From Golubevia sp. BC0850 (taxonomy: Eukaryota > Basidiomycota > Exobasidiomycetes > Golubeviales > Golubeviaceae), in contig JAAVVG010000008.1 of the NCBI GenBank assembly GCA_012976225.1, positions 186,001 to 250,000 on the forward strand: DNA of 64,000 bases. The letters are read 5' to 3'. The notes beneath the pieces are model-generated. The model worked only from the letters and a program-made list of their open reading frames with translations, ran no database searches and had not been told where the DNA came from. Position numbers and translations under genes: made by a program. This document shows positions 1 through 12,700 of this stretch, piece by piece (position 1 is the first letter of the stretch; the number at the start of each line of letters is the position of its first letter).

Positions 1-1539
1 GCTCAGATCATTTCGAACGCTACTCGATTCGCTTCAGGAGGGGCTGTCAGAATCTCGGTCAGGTTACTTCAAAGCGAAGACAAGTCATCCAAGTTTCTGG
101 AGTTCGCAATTATTGATGAGGGTCCAGGAATGACTCGATCCTTTATCGAGTCTGAACTTCTACAGCCATTCAAGAAAGGCAGCTTCTATGTTCAAGGGGT
201 TGGAATTGGGATGGCTTTAGCTGCGAATCTCTGCAAACTTCTATCAGCAGAGCTGAAGGTCGAATCTCACGTAGGAGTTGGAACTAAAGTTTTGTTCACC
301 GTTGCTACCGAGGTTTCAGAACAAGATTTTGAAGTTATCAGTGAATTCGCTGTCAAAGCAGCAGCTTTTCTTGGCTTTGATTCCACCAGCTCCAACTCGA
401 AAAAGATGGTCCAAGACTTCATATCTAAGGATCTTTTGGAGAACGGCGTCAAATCTTGTAAACCTGAAATGGCTGAGGGTGAGTGAATGAGCCCTTTTTT
501 GGGGCTCTAACTATCTAATGCCGTTCCCTCTGGACTTTCTTTGACCCTCGATATCCCTTTCTCATCGACTTCCACAGTTCTGATCTGCACGGAAGATCTG
601 GTCACTTCAGAAGGACTTGCTTCTGTCACCAAGAAAAGCTCCAACTGCCCTCGAATCATCATTCTCTCTTCTTCTTTGGCACCCGTCAACTCAAACCTAG
701 ACGGAGTAGAGATTCTCACCCTTCGACTACCCTACGGCCCTTCTATGCTCAAGGAGATGAGAAATTTCCTATGCCTAGAACTTCCACCAATCTCAACATT
801 ACGAGAATGCTGCAAGGGTAGCTCACCCAACCACATTCATGAGCCAGCTGATCTTTTGATCAGTGAGAATGCTTCGACGGAAACGGACTTGAGTTCGGTA
901 GCTTCTGCACTTGATTCCCAAGTGGAAGAAAGTCAGGAGTTCAGAGTACTTATCGTAGAGGACAACCCCCTTAATTTGAGGTCAGTAAGAACGGTGCTTT
1001 TTCAAGAATTCTTGAAACCATGAAACAAATGAACTCCATCTTCCCTTTCTGCTCCTCAGGCTACTCGCAACCGTCTGTTCTCGCATGAACATCAACACTG
1101 AGACTGCCGTTGACGGAGCTGAAGCTGTGACCAAATTCCGCTCTTTCAGTCCCTCACTTGTATTGCTGGACATCAATTTGCCGATCCAGGTAAGTACGAG
1201 CTGAGATAAATCACACTCATCGAAGAGATGTCGGTTCAAGCTCTCACACTTCTCGTCATACTCTCTGTTCTCTCCCCTCCCCCCTTCCTTTCACTCGTTT
1301 ATCTTTTCCAGGACGGGTTCGCAGCTTGTCGTCAAATGAGAAGCCATGAGCTCAAACACGACCCCAAGATCATTGCTGTCACTGCTCTATCTTCAGCTGC
1401 TGACAAGTTCAAAGGACAGCAAGCCGGCGTGGACGATTGGCGAGTCAAACCAGTCTCTATGAGAGAACTTAGACGAGATCTGTCAATTTGGAGGAAAGCT
1501 TGGGAGGAGAGAAAGGTGGGAGAAGGGGAAGGATGGTGA
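1..1539 (+). CDS. Hybrid histidine kinase, C-terminal part (5' end outside window)
   Basis: Two-component signalling protein; the visible part (about 412 residues) holds the end of the ATP-binding kinase domain and a complete receiver domain. Exons 1-478 (open at the window edge), 578-980, 1060-1189 and 1312-1539 join in phase. Seen: an N-box (ISNATRF, residues 5-11), G1 box (DEGPGM, about 39-44), G2 box (GVGIGMALA, about 65-73), then a Ser-rich linker, then a receiver from about residue 281 with the acidic pair in VEDN, phospho-acceptor Asp in LLDINLP (about 329), and the conserved Lys in WRVKPV (about 380). The sensor part and the phosphorylated His lie upstream of the window, so the class of kinase and its signal cannot be told. 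Known of the family: phosphate passes from the His to this Asp and on to a phosphotransfer protein. Nothing is broken in the visible part. Confidence 0.9.
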
Positions 1540-2287
1540 GAATCACAATTTCTCTAGATTATCAAGTCGATAGTTACGCAGCATCAATCAAAGAAACACC
1601 TCCGTTCGTTAGCCTCAATTTAAATTAATTTTATTTCTGCAATCATTTTTGTCATCAATCATTCTTTCGGGCAATTCTGCAACATGTACTCATACTTAAG
1701 TCGTCGTTACCTTTCCTTCTGCTCTCCATCTACTTACATACATTACATACACGCAATAGGAATGCCTCCTGGTTTTTTTCCCTTGATCATATTTACTTCG
1801 AGGACTTGTCCAACAGGCAAGTGGACTTGAAAAGAGGGATGGATCCTGCAAGGAACGGGCTGAGATGCTAACTGTACGAGTCGGATCTCCATCCCCCAAG
1901 TCCTCGACAAAAGATGATCCCATGAGCAAAGAAAAATCTTTTAAGTCATTGAGTCCATTTAATTTGAATCTCAACGTCATTCTGAGACCGCCATGGCTGC
2001 GGAACCAAAACAAGGGGCCCAGGGCCGGAACGATCCGTCGACCTCGCTAGTGCGACGCCGCCGGTCTCAAAACGGTCTTTCCGAATCCAGATTCCCCTTC
2101 CATCTTCATCCGCTATGGAATAGGACAATTGATGGAAGTCCTGAGTATCTCGAAAATCTGAGTGAAGCATAAAAGGAAAGGGACTGGAGAGGATCCTTCT
2201 CTCATCTCAACAATAAACAACTATTCCTTGCTTCTTCTCCTCCTCCTAACTTCACGTTATCCTCAACGTATCATCAACCTTCTCGTC
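1540..2287. other. Intergenic; 3' end of kinase gene and promoter of secreted hydrolase
   Basis: No supported gene. An A+T-rich stretch near 1610-1660 is probably the kinase 3' untranslated region. A TATA-like CATAAAAGG lies near 2169, about 120 bases before the next start codon. Confidence 0.5.
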
Positions 2288-3768
2288 ATGAAGTTCACCT
2301 CTTCCACTTCTTCCATTCATCTCCTATCGGTTCTGGCCAGCTTCACCTTCTTGGCACAAGCGCAGCCTCTGGAGAAGCGACTTCCAAATGGTCCTTCAGG
2401 TAGTAGGTTGGTACAGTTCTCTCCCTCTTCGGCTTGTCAAACTTCAAAAACCATTCCGATGTTCGTCAACAAGGCTTGGAGTTCGGATAGCTCTCATCCT
2501 AGCCAAGCAACTCACGCCATCATCGTTCAGCACGGACTCGGTCGTGATGTGAACAACGCATTTTCAGACGTTTATCCTGTAATTGGAGACCAAAGAGTCT
2601 TGGTAGCACCTGGTTTCAACCTTCAAAGTGATTCTTCCAACGTGAGTCTTGCAAAACTGCCAGAATTGACGCGATCTGGAATTGTCGACAAGAAACTGAC
2701 GCTTCTTTTCTTACTTCCTTTCCATCTCAGCCTGGAAAATACCAATGGTATACCTCAAATGAAAACCTAGCATGGTATCAATCAAATGACTGGATGGGAG
2801 GGGCTGACGCCATCGACTCTCAGTGCTCTACCTACGACGTCTACGACTCGATCATTCAGACTCTTTCAGATAAGTCTAGATTCCCATCTCTCAATCAACT
2901 CTCAGTCATCGGACATTCAAACGGGGGAGCTTTCATCTCTAGATTCGCTCTCTTACAAGAATCAGATAACCCTGGAGGATTCAAGACCAACTACGTCGAA
3001 GCCAATGCTCCATCTCACGCCTACATGACCAAGACTCGTCCATCAGCCAACATCGATGAGCAAACTGCTCCGGGCTTCAACTCTTGGCCTTATGGGTTAG
3101 AACACATGCCTAGGTATCCAGCTAGCAGGATGCAAGATGCCAGATCTGTTTGGGCTCGCTACGTCGCAAGAGACTCGACCTCCCTGATCGGAACCATCGA
3201 CAATTACGCACTGTTCCACTTCGGAGATCAAAGTCCAGCATCCAACGCTCAGGGAGGAACCGATAGAGATCAGCGCAACTACGCCTGGTGGGCCTACAAA
3301 GTCCTTCTCTCTGGAGCCAACGTGGACGTCTCGAAGATGTGGGGGTTCAAGCACCTTTCAGCAGCTGGAGCAGTCGAATCATGGAACGCCGTCCCTTTCA
3401 ACCACAAGAACTGCATAGTTCCAGGAGTTGGCCACGTTGCAAGAGAGATGTTTGCTTCAAGCTGCGGTCGAGACGCGATCCTTGGAATTGATCACCAAGG
3501 TGGCAACGGAAATGGAGGAAAACAACATGCCGTCGTGACTTCAACTTCTCAATTAACCTCAACCTCAACCTCAGCTCCAACTGCCATTCTAGACACCCAG
3601 GCGCTTCTTCCAGCCGCAACCTCAAGTGCCCTTCCAGTCTCTCAAATCATCTCTTCGACAAATAATTTCCACCATGAGTCAAACACTGGAATCTCTCTCA
3701 CATCTACTTCCACTTCAGTATTAATCTTTATTTTATCATTAGGACACTGCCTTTCCCTCTTGCTATAG
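2288..3768 (+). CDS. Secreted alpha/beta-hydrolase with Ser/Thr-rich tail
   Basis: Predicted 463-residue extracellular or wall-bound hydrolase in two exons, 2288-2641 and 2731-3768 (phase 0, GTGAGT...CTCAG). Seen: an N-terminal hydrophobic signal peptide (residues 1-23, ending AQAQP) with a Kex2-like KR nearby (EKRLP), then the fold, with an early strand carrying IIVQHGLG and the nucleophile elbow GHSNGG (Ser near residue 181). A late PGVGHV offers the catalytic His. The C-terminus is Ser/Thr-rich and ends in about 17 hydrophobic residues, as in a GPI-anchor signal. Inferred: an esterase- or lipase-like enzyme on the cell surface; substrate unknown. The start at 2288 is chosen because the signal peptide begins there; upstream in-frame codons continue to 2162 but would bury it. 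Confidence 0.75.
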
Positions 3769-4595
3769 ATCACTGCACTCCATTAATTCTCTCACATAGA
3801 CGCATGCATCCGTAAATCGCTTCGTTCAAAGTTCAAACATCGATCTTTCTCTCTAAATCTGTAAATACAAGCACCATACCATTTTCGTGCTTCCTTCCAT
3901 ACTGCAAGCATATCTCAATTTTCCTCGTTAATTCTTGTAAGCACATATCTATATCTCTCTCTAATATCACGAATTTCACAATCTTAATTCTCTCTGCGAC
4001 CTCTTTCGAGCTACTTTAAGAGCTACTGATCGCTTCCGGCGCTTGATCAATCACTACTGATTATTGATTCTTCACGTGTTGAATAGTGAAACCGCGCAAA
4101 GAGAAGGTGAAACTGGGATTTGTATTCGTCTAAGAAATAGATAGATTGGGATTTGTTAGTTGATCATTGAACAAGGGATGATTTTTGAAGTTGATTATGT
4201 GTGAAGTGTGAGTTGTGTGTGAGTTTGTGAAAAGTGGGAAGAAGAAGAAAGAGCAAGAGAAGAATTTGGAAGCGACGTGAACGAGCTGGACGAGGGGGGA
4301 ACGAGATCAGAAACAAACGAGAAGAGGGATACAAAGGAAAATAGAGTGAGTTTTGAAATGAAGCAGAAAGAAAAAACGAAGTCAGATGAATAGAGAGCTG
4401 AAGCGTAAGATAGTTTAGGCGAACAAGATTTGCGATAAAACGGAACTTAGGTGTGAGATGTTCTCTGATCAAAGAGAAGAATGGGACGGGAAATAATCGA
4501 GGAAAAAGAGCTTGGCTCTGAAGGAGAGAGGTGAGGTAGAGGAGGTAGGAGTGCGAGAGAGACGGAGAAGAGTTCTAAGTGGAGAGAAGAAGCCC
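3769..4595. other. Intergenic between convergent genes
   Basis: Holds the 3' untranslated regions of the + strand hydrolase and the - strand coiled-coil gene. 4160-4590 is purine-rich on the + strand. I see no gene. Confidence 0.5.
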
Positions 4596-7500
4596 TTATT
4601 CCAAGTCTACTCTGACAATTCGTTCAAATTCCCGAGCCAACTGTTTTCTAGATCTTAACTTGTCCGGATTTTCTCTAACAGTAGGATCCGAAACTAGAAG
4701 AAGCTTCTTAACTCTGTTAACTAAACCTCTTGGACCGTCGAGTGGAATTTCCAAAGCGTCATAACGATGAACGTATTTCTCGAACTTGGTTAATTCATTT
4801 TGAGCTAGTTCGTTACGAAGTCTTGAATATAGAGCTCTGTGAGCACCTCTTGGATCTTGAGAGGAGAGAGATAGAGAAGATGGAGTGTCTGGAATTGAAG
4901 CGATGACATTAGAGTTCATTTGTTGAGGTTCAGATGGGTTGCCATTATTCTGGTTAGAAGGATTAAATCTTTTGGATTCTGGAGAAGGAGAAGCAGGTTG
5001 GTCGTAAGGATAAGGAGCTTGATTTTCCTCATTTTCGTTATCGTTGAATTGATCTTCGTCTTCATCGTTATAATAGTTGTCGTTGAGAAGTTCCGTGTCT
5101 CCTTCTGGATCGAAACTTGAGTTGGAATGATGAGAGACATTTCCTGCAATGCTTCCGCTGCTAATGCTACCGTTTGCGTTTAACTGGCTGTTGACTTGGA
5201 GCTGTTGAAGAGGGGATCTTGAGCGACCTCCTTTGGTCTGAGCAGAAGTGAATTCCGGAGCTGAGGCAGAGGTAGGCATGCCGATGGAGGCGTTGCTGGC
5301 GTGACTGTTCAGTTGAGTCTGGGAGCTGCTACCGTTTCGAGAGTCCATCTTGGACCTAGATCTTTCTGAGAAAACGTCATCCATGACGATTGGGATCGAG
5401 TCATGGACGCTCCCGGCTCTGCTCCTCGATCTTCCTCCTGGCTGACGAGATCCGGTAGAGAGATTGGACATTCTGGAGGTAGGTCTCGAGGGAGGTCGTC
5501 CTCCGATGCTTGTTGGATAGGCAGAGGGCATTCCTCCGTCGTCTCCAGATCTCTGCTGAGAGTGTTGCTGTTGCTGCTCCAATTGAGCTTGGAACTGATC
5601 TCTCTGTTGCTGGTTGAGTGTTGACCTACGACTCTGTTTCCTGACCTCCACATCTTCTCTGAGATACTCTCCTGTGACAGTCGCTGCATCGCTAGCAGCG
5701 CTTCCAGCTCTGGCACCGTTGGAGGTCCTTCCCGTTCCCAAAAGCGTAGAACTCTCTGAACCTAGATGAAGGCTGGGGACAGAGGCTGAAGTGAGACCGA
5801 CGCCTGGTTCAGCGCTGTTCGTGCTTCTACGTTTGGGTACATTGTTGTAGCCAGCTCCTAGTTGAGATCCGTTGGCGCTGTGAGAAGAGGAACTTGCAGC
5901 CTTGTTGGGAGAGACTCTGAGACGCTGGACTCCAGTGGAACCCGTTCCTGCGCGAAGAGTTTGGTGTTGAGAGAGGGCTTGATCCGTCAAAGATAGAGAA
6001 GGGAAAGTAGCTGAAGATGTGAGCGGAGCTGTCCTTGGACCGGAGGAGAGTTGAGAGGGAAGATGAAGTTCGACGGTGCGGTTGCCCATCTTCGAGGATC
6101 GACCCTCTCCGTAAATAGCAGCAGTGTCACGATAGGCAGCGTCAGCGGCTAGAATATCGTGAGGATTGTTCCATTGATGAGATCCAGCGTCGGATCCAGA
6201 GCTAGTCTTCGCTCCAGTGCGAGAAGCTGGTCGAAGAGTGTGTGGTTGACCTCCGTGAGTCATGACCAAGCCAGCTGAGTGACTCTGCTCGTGAGAATAG
6301 AGGTGAGACCTCTCGCTCTGATTCTGAGGGTCATAAAGCTGGTGAATTTGAGCAGTCAAGTTGACGTTTGAGACTGGTGAAAGAACTCTTCCTGAACCGG
6401 CCCTCTCAGCTGCTTCGTCCTCGTCGAAAGCCAGATTACTAGAGCAGTACGGGACTGATTGCGAAGACGTGATGGCTGGAGGAGAAGTGAGTCCTGCTTC
6501 GGAAGAATTTCCGATGCTCGATGAGAAGTTCCCCAGCTTCTTAGCCGGAACTAGCATGTTGCCTTTTAGAGGAGCAGACTTAGGTCCTTGAGCGTAGGAC
6601 TGATCGTGTTGAGCTGAATGATAGGACCCGGAGCCATCTTCTGCTAGAAGAGAGTGGCTTCCTAATCTAGAAGCCTCGAAGTCACGATCGGCGGATCTCG
6701 AGTTGGAGCGAGAGCGAGCTCCATTGGACAGCAGACGTTGGAGGGAGGTAAGCTGAAGAGGGGCCAAGAGATGTAATCAAGTCAGAAATTGTATGCCGAG
6801 ATTCATCGACCGGAAGCGGTGATCATTGAAGGTATGCGTTCGAGTTACTCACTCTGTCTTCGACGTCCTTCTTGTCCCTGCTCTGCCATTCCATCTCCCT
6901 CCTAAGCTCATCCTTCTCCCTATGTAGTCCTCCGATCTGATCCTCCTGACGAGAATTGAGCTCTCTCAACAGTCGATTCTCAATCTCGAGGGCTTCGGCC
7001 TGAAGTGAGGAGGGGAGAGTGAGGGATGTGAGCAAGAGAGGGTTAGATAGGTACCGAGAAGCGACCACGACTGCTGACTATGATTGAGAAAACTTGAAGA
7101 GTGACTACTGAACTCACCTGTGCTCTTAGTTTTGCAGAATATCTTTCCCAATTCTTGCACTTGTTAGCTATCTCGTAGTACTTGGCAGTGTATGCTGCCT
7201 GAAGAGCTTCGAGACCAAACTACGCGCGAGTAAAATTGTTTCATAGAGAGTAGAAGAGATTGGAATGAGAGGAAAGAGTGAGGAGAGTAGTAGGTATAGA
7301 GAAAGAGAGTTGGAGAGACGACGCAGCAACTGCATGGAAGAGGACCTCCGACGGCGTCTGCCGTAGCTCTGCAAGCATCTCGAGTTGCCTGTCTCATTCC
7401 TTGCCCTTGATGTGTACTCCAACGTTGCTACCAGGCACGATCTATCAGGTAGAACCTCGTCCGACCCATCTTCCCGTGCCTCGAACTTTTCGTCCTGTGT

Positions 7501-8252
7501 GTCTGAACTTCTCGCCAACAAAAACTCACGCTATTGTCAAAAGGTTCAGGTGGCTGGATATTCGATCCGTGCTGTTGAGACTGTTGCTGCTGTTGCTGCT
7601 GAGCGTGATGTTCGAAAGGAGAAGTGTCCGCGGTAGAAGCTGAAGCGGGTCTTGCCAAGTTTGAAGAAGCATGAGTATGAGCGCTACCCAAGCTTGAGTT
7701 ACTAGCAGAGGCTGTGATCTTTTGACTTGGCTGATGGTACTGATGATTAGAGTTCCAAGAGTGATGATGATTTGAGGCTGGTTGAGGATCAGGAATGGAG
7801 AGACCACCTTCAGAGATGACTCTTCTTCCACTGGTAGGATTGGATTGAGTCCCGTTTGATTCTAGCTTGTTGTTCGGAGAGCTGTTTGAAGCTGACATTC
7901 CATGACCACCATTTCCATGATTGTTGCTGGCATTCTGATTGTTGCTAGAAGAAGAAGAGGTGGCTTGATGTTGATGTTGAGAGGAAAAAGGCTGTGAAGC
8001 AGAGGAAGAAGTTGTGATGGTAGCTTCCCTCTTCTGAGCTTCCCTCTCTCTTCTCAATTGAGCTCTCATTTCAGTGTTGCTTCCACTTCCTATTCCCATT
8101 CCACCATTCCCATTTGAGCTCCCACCATTAGCTACCGAGTTGATACTACCGTGAGATGCTATACGTCTGCTAGAGGTAGGACCCGTTGCAGAAGAGATGG
8201 AAGATGGAGCTGTGATGGAGGAGGTGACTGGAATTCGGCGAGGTGGACTCAT
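4596..8252 (-). CDS. Ser/Gln-rich coiled-coil protein, function unknown
   Basis: Not recognised. Exons, in coding order: 7530-8252, 7118-7219, 6853-6999 and 4596-6752. All junctions are phase 0 and the protein is about 1,042 residues. Seen: residues 1-241 are Ser/Asn/Gln-rich and likely disordered. Residues 242-324, encoded by the two small exons, form a charged coiled coil (KYYEIANKCKNWERYSAKLR, then ENRLLRELNSRQ). A long Ser/Thr/Gln-rich middle follows. The last 90 residues are compact and charged (LRNELAQNELTKFEKYVHRY, ending RVDLE) and look like a conserved small domain. This layout suits a cytoskeletal or polarity scaffold, but that is only an inference. Splice sites are canonical and the reading frame is intact. 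Confidence 0.75.
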
Positions 8253-9760
8253 CTGGAGAGTGGATCTAGATTATAGTATGAGAGGTAGAGGGGGTGGGTT
8301 GATAGATTGTAGAACGAGAAAAGAAGAAGACGGGAGGGAGTGTTGCTCTCTTGCCTTGATGAAATTGAAGCAGCAAGGGAAAACGTTGAGGCTTGCAACA
8401 GTTTGAGATGATGTTGAATTTGAGGAGATGAAGTTGAAGAATAGAAGACTTAAAGAAAGCGGTAAGACTTTCCTCAAGTGGTAAGAGGAGGTAGAGGTGG
8501 AGAGACGGGGAGAGGAGAGAAAGTGTCTTGAAGAGTTGGAGAGAAGATGAGGAAAGGAAGGAGTAGATTGGGTAGATACAATCAATCAGAATAGAAAGAG
8601 ATAGAAATGGAAGATCTGCAAGGAAGGAAGTTTGGTCGCTTCAAATGTATCGCGGGACCAAAGCCTTCCCAGACCAAGTTCCAATAATCTCGGCACTCTC
8701 TTTCGAGCTGATATCAAGCTGCTACTCACCTTCTCTTTCTTCTGTAGTTTAGTGTCAGTTCTGATATGATCCAAAAAGAGTTATATGTAAAAGGATTAGA
8801 AATAAGGTGATGTGTTGGTGTTGTCTTTTGGAGAAAGTAGATTGGAATTGGCACAAAGGAATCGCACCGCGTGTCACTCTATTGGCACATGAATCCCTAT
8901 CCTAGGATAGGGTCCTACCCTTATTTACTCTCATACTCTCAACATCTACAATCCACAAGCACATGTTGTACTTTTATGTACATCTCAGAATACCGCCTTC
9001 CATCATTCTTCCCCTCTACACAGTTCGTCATTCTGTCTGTTCGTGTGAGGTGCTTGGGAAGGCTGTCGAAAACAAACAAAAAGGTGTCTCAAATCGGCGT
9101 TTGGGAAATGAAATGTCAAAATCACATGACACATCCCTAGATCCTCAGATCGGGAAAACCTGTGAATCTCGAGTCTCGAATCTCGACCTCCTCTCCAAAC
9201 AACCCTCTACAGATAAGTATGCATAGATTATCCTACTCTTAAAGTTGTGGGGAAAGATCAGGTGCAAGTTCTTTTTACCGTGTTTATCTGCGTCACGACG
9301 TCGCTTCGTCCTTCGACCTCTCAGGATCACGCGTCTTAACGTTTCAACTGTGAACTCAATGATATTCATTCGTAACTATAGCGAGAAATCCAGGTGAAAC
9401 TTTTGGGATTTGGGCAAATTAAAGAGTATGTACCAAATAAAAAGGAAAATGGGTGAAGAAATGAAGCAAGAGCAAAAAAAAAAGAAAGTGAAAGCACTAA
9501 AGAGAATTACGAGAACGAGACAGTGTATTTCGGTTGCCCTAAACCAAGATGGAGCAAATCTAAAAGTTGGGGGAATGAAATAAAGGGAATAAAGAGGGGG
9601 TGCATATTTATAAATTGAAGTTTTGAAGTTGTGAGCTTTCAAGTTGAGGAGGCTGAAACGATCCGATAATTTTGGGGCACTTCATTAGAAAAGAGGGTCT
9701 TGAGGGTATCAGATCTGATTCGATGGAATTTGAACTCGAGAATTAAAAGGAAAGTCTGGT
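8253..9760. other. Intergenic, 1.5 kb, between tandem - strand genes
   Basis: Contains the promoter and 5' leader of the coiled-coil gene (left part, purine-rich) and the 3' end of the AST1-like gene. Apart from the palindrome at 8895-8912 nothing is recognised; open frames here are short and have no protein-like features. Confidence 0.45.
8895..8912. repeat. Perfect 18-base palindrome
   Basis: CCCTATCCTAGGATAGGG equals its own reverse complement, with no spacer. It lies about 640 bases upstream of the - strand coiled-coil gene. It could be a binding site for a dimeric factor; no function is known. Confidence 0.6.
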
Positions 9761-12700
9761 TTACGAAACTCGAACCACCACCGCTCCAGGTTCTTCTTCC
9801 ACCTTTCGAATGACTGGATCGAAAGCTCTTGGAGCATCAACGAAAGGTAAGATACTTGATAGTCTTGGACAAATGTCTCCCTTCTCAGCTGCCACCTTGA
9901 CAGCTTCGAGAGCTTGTCTACAATCTTCTCCTGAATCAGCTCCAATCCATTCATAACCGATGTTCTTCTTGTCCTTCTTGAAGAAAGAGCGACGAAGTGA
10001 ACGAAGATGAGAACGAAGAGTTGGATTTGCCATGCTGTGTTCATCTCCGAAGCAAGTTGCGAATTGACCATCATGAGCGATGATACGTCTGGCAGCATCG
10101 TAGATTCTACGTCCTCCGATCGTATCGATGACCTGTTAAGAAGGAGAATCAAGGTCAATAAAACGGCAATATCAAAGGAACTAAAATTAGATACCCACCA
10201 AATCGAAACTGGATTCATGAAGAGAGTTCAAAGCCCAAAGAGGCTCTCCGATGATGACTTCGTGAGCTCCATTAGCTTCGCAGACAGCAACAGCGTCTGA
10301 GACCGAAGCTGGACACTGAGCCACCAGAATAAGATTCAAAGAAGCACACTCTTGCATGGTGAGGAGACCGATTCCATCATGAGCGTTGAGAACCAAGACT
10401 CTGGATCCACGAGGGAGTTGAGAGCAGTGGTTCTGCATGATTTGATACGCCATCACTCCAGTGAAAGGCAGAGCTGCGATCTGTTCAGTCGTCAAGCAAT
10501 CTTCTGGTGCTTTGGCAATGAGATCTTGGTCAATCGTCATGAACTCCGCTAGAGCTCCACACTGTAAAGGTAAAGAGAAGAAAGGGAAGAAGCGTGAGTA
10601 AGTCTCCCACAACATATACTCGTCCAATCTGCACTCACCTTTCTACTATCTTGGAGACCGAAAATGATATCACCTTTTCTCATCCTCTTGACATCCCAAC
10701 CAGCTTCCATAACTCTTCCACAGAAACTTCTACCAGGAACGAATCCATAAGCAGTCTCTGTCCTGATCTTTTCTCTAAGTAATAATCGATCCATCTCATC
10801 AACAGCAACAGCAATGATCTGAACTAAAACCTGAGTAGAAGAGATCTTTCTTGGAGGTGGAGTATGAGCAGTCAAAGAGATGCTAGTTTGATTGAGTTCA
10901 TCTTGAAGATGATCTGGAATGTCCAAAGAGCCTCTGCTTGGAGTAGTCGAGCCATTGACACCTTCATGAACACTTGACCGTTTACGAAGAGATCTAGACT
11001 TGGAGGGGAAAGATCCACTAGAGACGGTGACTGTCGACATGGTAGTTCGAGCGTAGAGTCTCTCGTCGATCGTTCCAGCGGCACTGACTGGATCCTTGTG
11101 AGGTCTGTAGGAAGACATAGGAACAGCTGGTAGACTCGCAGCAGATTGAGAGGCCAAAGAATGAGCCGATGCGTTTGAAGAAGCAGCTGAGTGCCACTCT
11201 CTTGGAGCTGAGTAACCATCGAGACTGACGGCGGCTCGATTGAAGTTCCTACCTCCGATGCTACTTCCTTCTCCATCCGAGTCAAGTGCTGCAGCATCCA
11301 AACTAGTCCTACGAGACTTTGGAATAGGAGGATGAAGGTAGGAATTGGTCGAAGCTCCCATAGGAGCATTTCTAACGACGGATGGAGTGACTCCACTACC
11401 AGCACTCGAGGTACGAGAGATTGTGGAAGGAGGTAGAGCTGGATAGCTTTGTTGAGGAGACTCGTTGAGGTAGGGAGAAGGTGGTAAGGAACCAGCGGGA
11501 GAGACATGAGAAGGAGATTCTGCGCTATGAGCTGCGCTACTCTCCCACTCGCTGATGGCTGACATTCTGAGTTGAGGTCTAGCTGTGGGACCAGCCGAGA
11601 GGGTCCTGATCTTCTTTGGATAAGAACGAGATCCGACAGGAGAGAGTTCCCGTGAGGAAGCGTCTGAAGCGAGACTTGGGGCACGTCCTGAGGAGCTGGG
11701 AGCACGACCTGAAGAACTTGGAGCTGGTGAGACTGATCCTCCTCCATCCGATCCTGCCGGAGAGGAATTGTAGCTCCCAGAGAGAGTGCTCGAGCTGAGC
11801 TCGCTGGCCATTGAAGACGGAATGACTGGAACACCTGGAGCTCCGCTTGCGTCGAAGCTCGAGTAGGATCTGGAGGTAGGGACAGAGCTTTTCTTCTCCG
11901 ATGAAGTCTTGGAGCTCTTCTTGGACTTGCGTTTGGCAGGTGATTGAACTCCGTCCGATGAGTAAGACTCGACTAGACCTGCTTTGTTGGCGGTCTCATC
12001 AGAACTCCTTCTTCGAGAGGTAGAGCTGGAGGCTACTGTAGTTGCCACCAGACCAGCTGGCAAGCTTAGCATTCCCTTTCCATCGTACTGAACCTCTTGT
12101 TGAGTACTTTTGCGACGAGAGGAGCTTGAGCTTGACTTTGTCCTGGTCAATGTTCCTGAGGTCTTGGAAGAAGTACTCGTCGAACGCTTGAGGGTACTCG
12201 TTGAAGAATTGGCTTGCTTTCTTGAATTTGATCCTTCAAGAGCATCCTCAGTCAAAGGAGCCGAGACGCTTTCTGAAGGAGCTCTCGAGGCATTGAAGGA
12301 TTGTCTACTCTCCAAAGCAGGTGGAGTTGGAGGAATCAAGTTCAATCCAAATGAAGGTTCACCTTTCTCGATCGCCATCGGAGTTCTATCTTGACCAGTT
12401 GGAGTTTTGAGAGAATCATCATTGATGGCATCTGCGAAAGTTGGAGGAGGTGGCATTGGAAGACGTTTCTCCGAATCCACAGAGATGACTGGAGGATTTC
12501 TAGCTGCCCATTCTCTTGCTTTCATAGTTGGAGAAGCGCTTGGTCCAAAGAGTACCTCAGAAGCTCCAGGAGTGGTGAGAGCGGTACTGACTCCACTTCT
12601 TTCCGACCAGATATCCGAGGGAGGTCGACTAGGACCGACGACTGGAGATTTGGATTGAGACTCTGGAGCAGGTTCTGGTGAAGGTTCGTGGAAAGAATCG

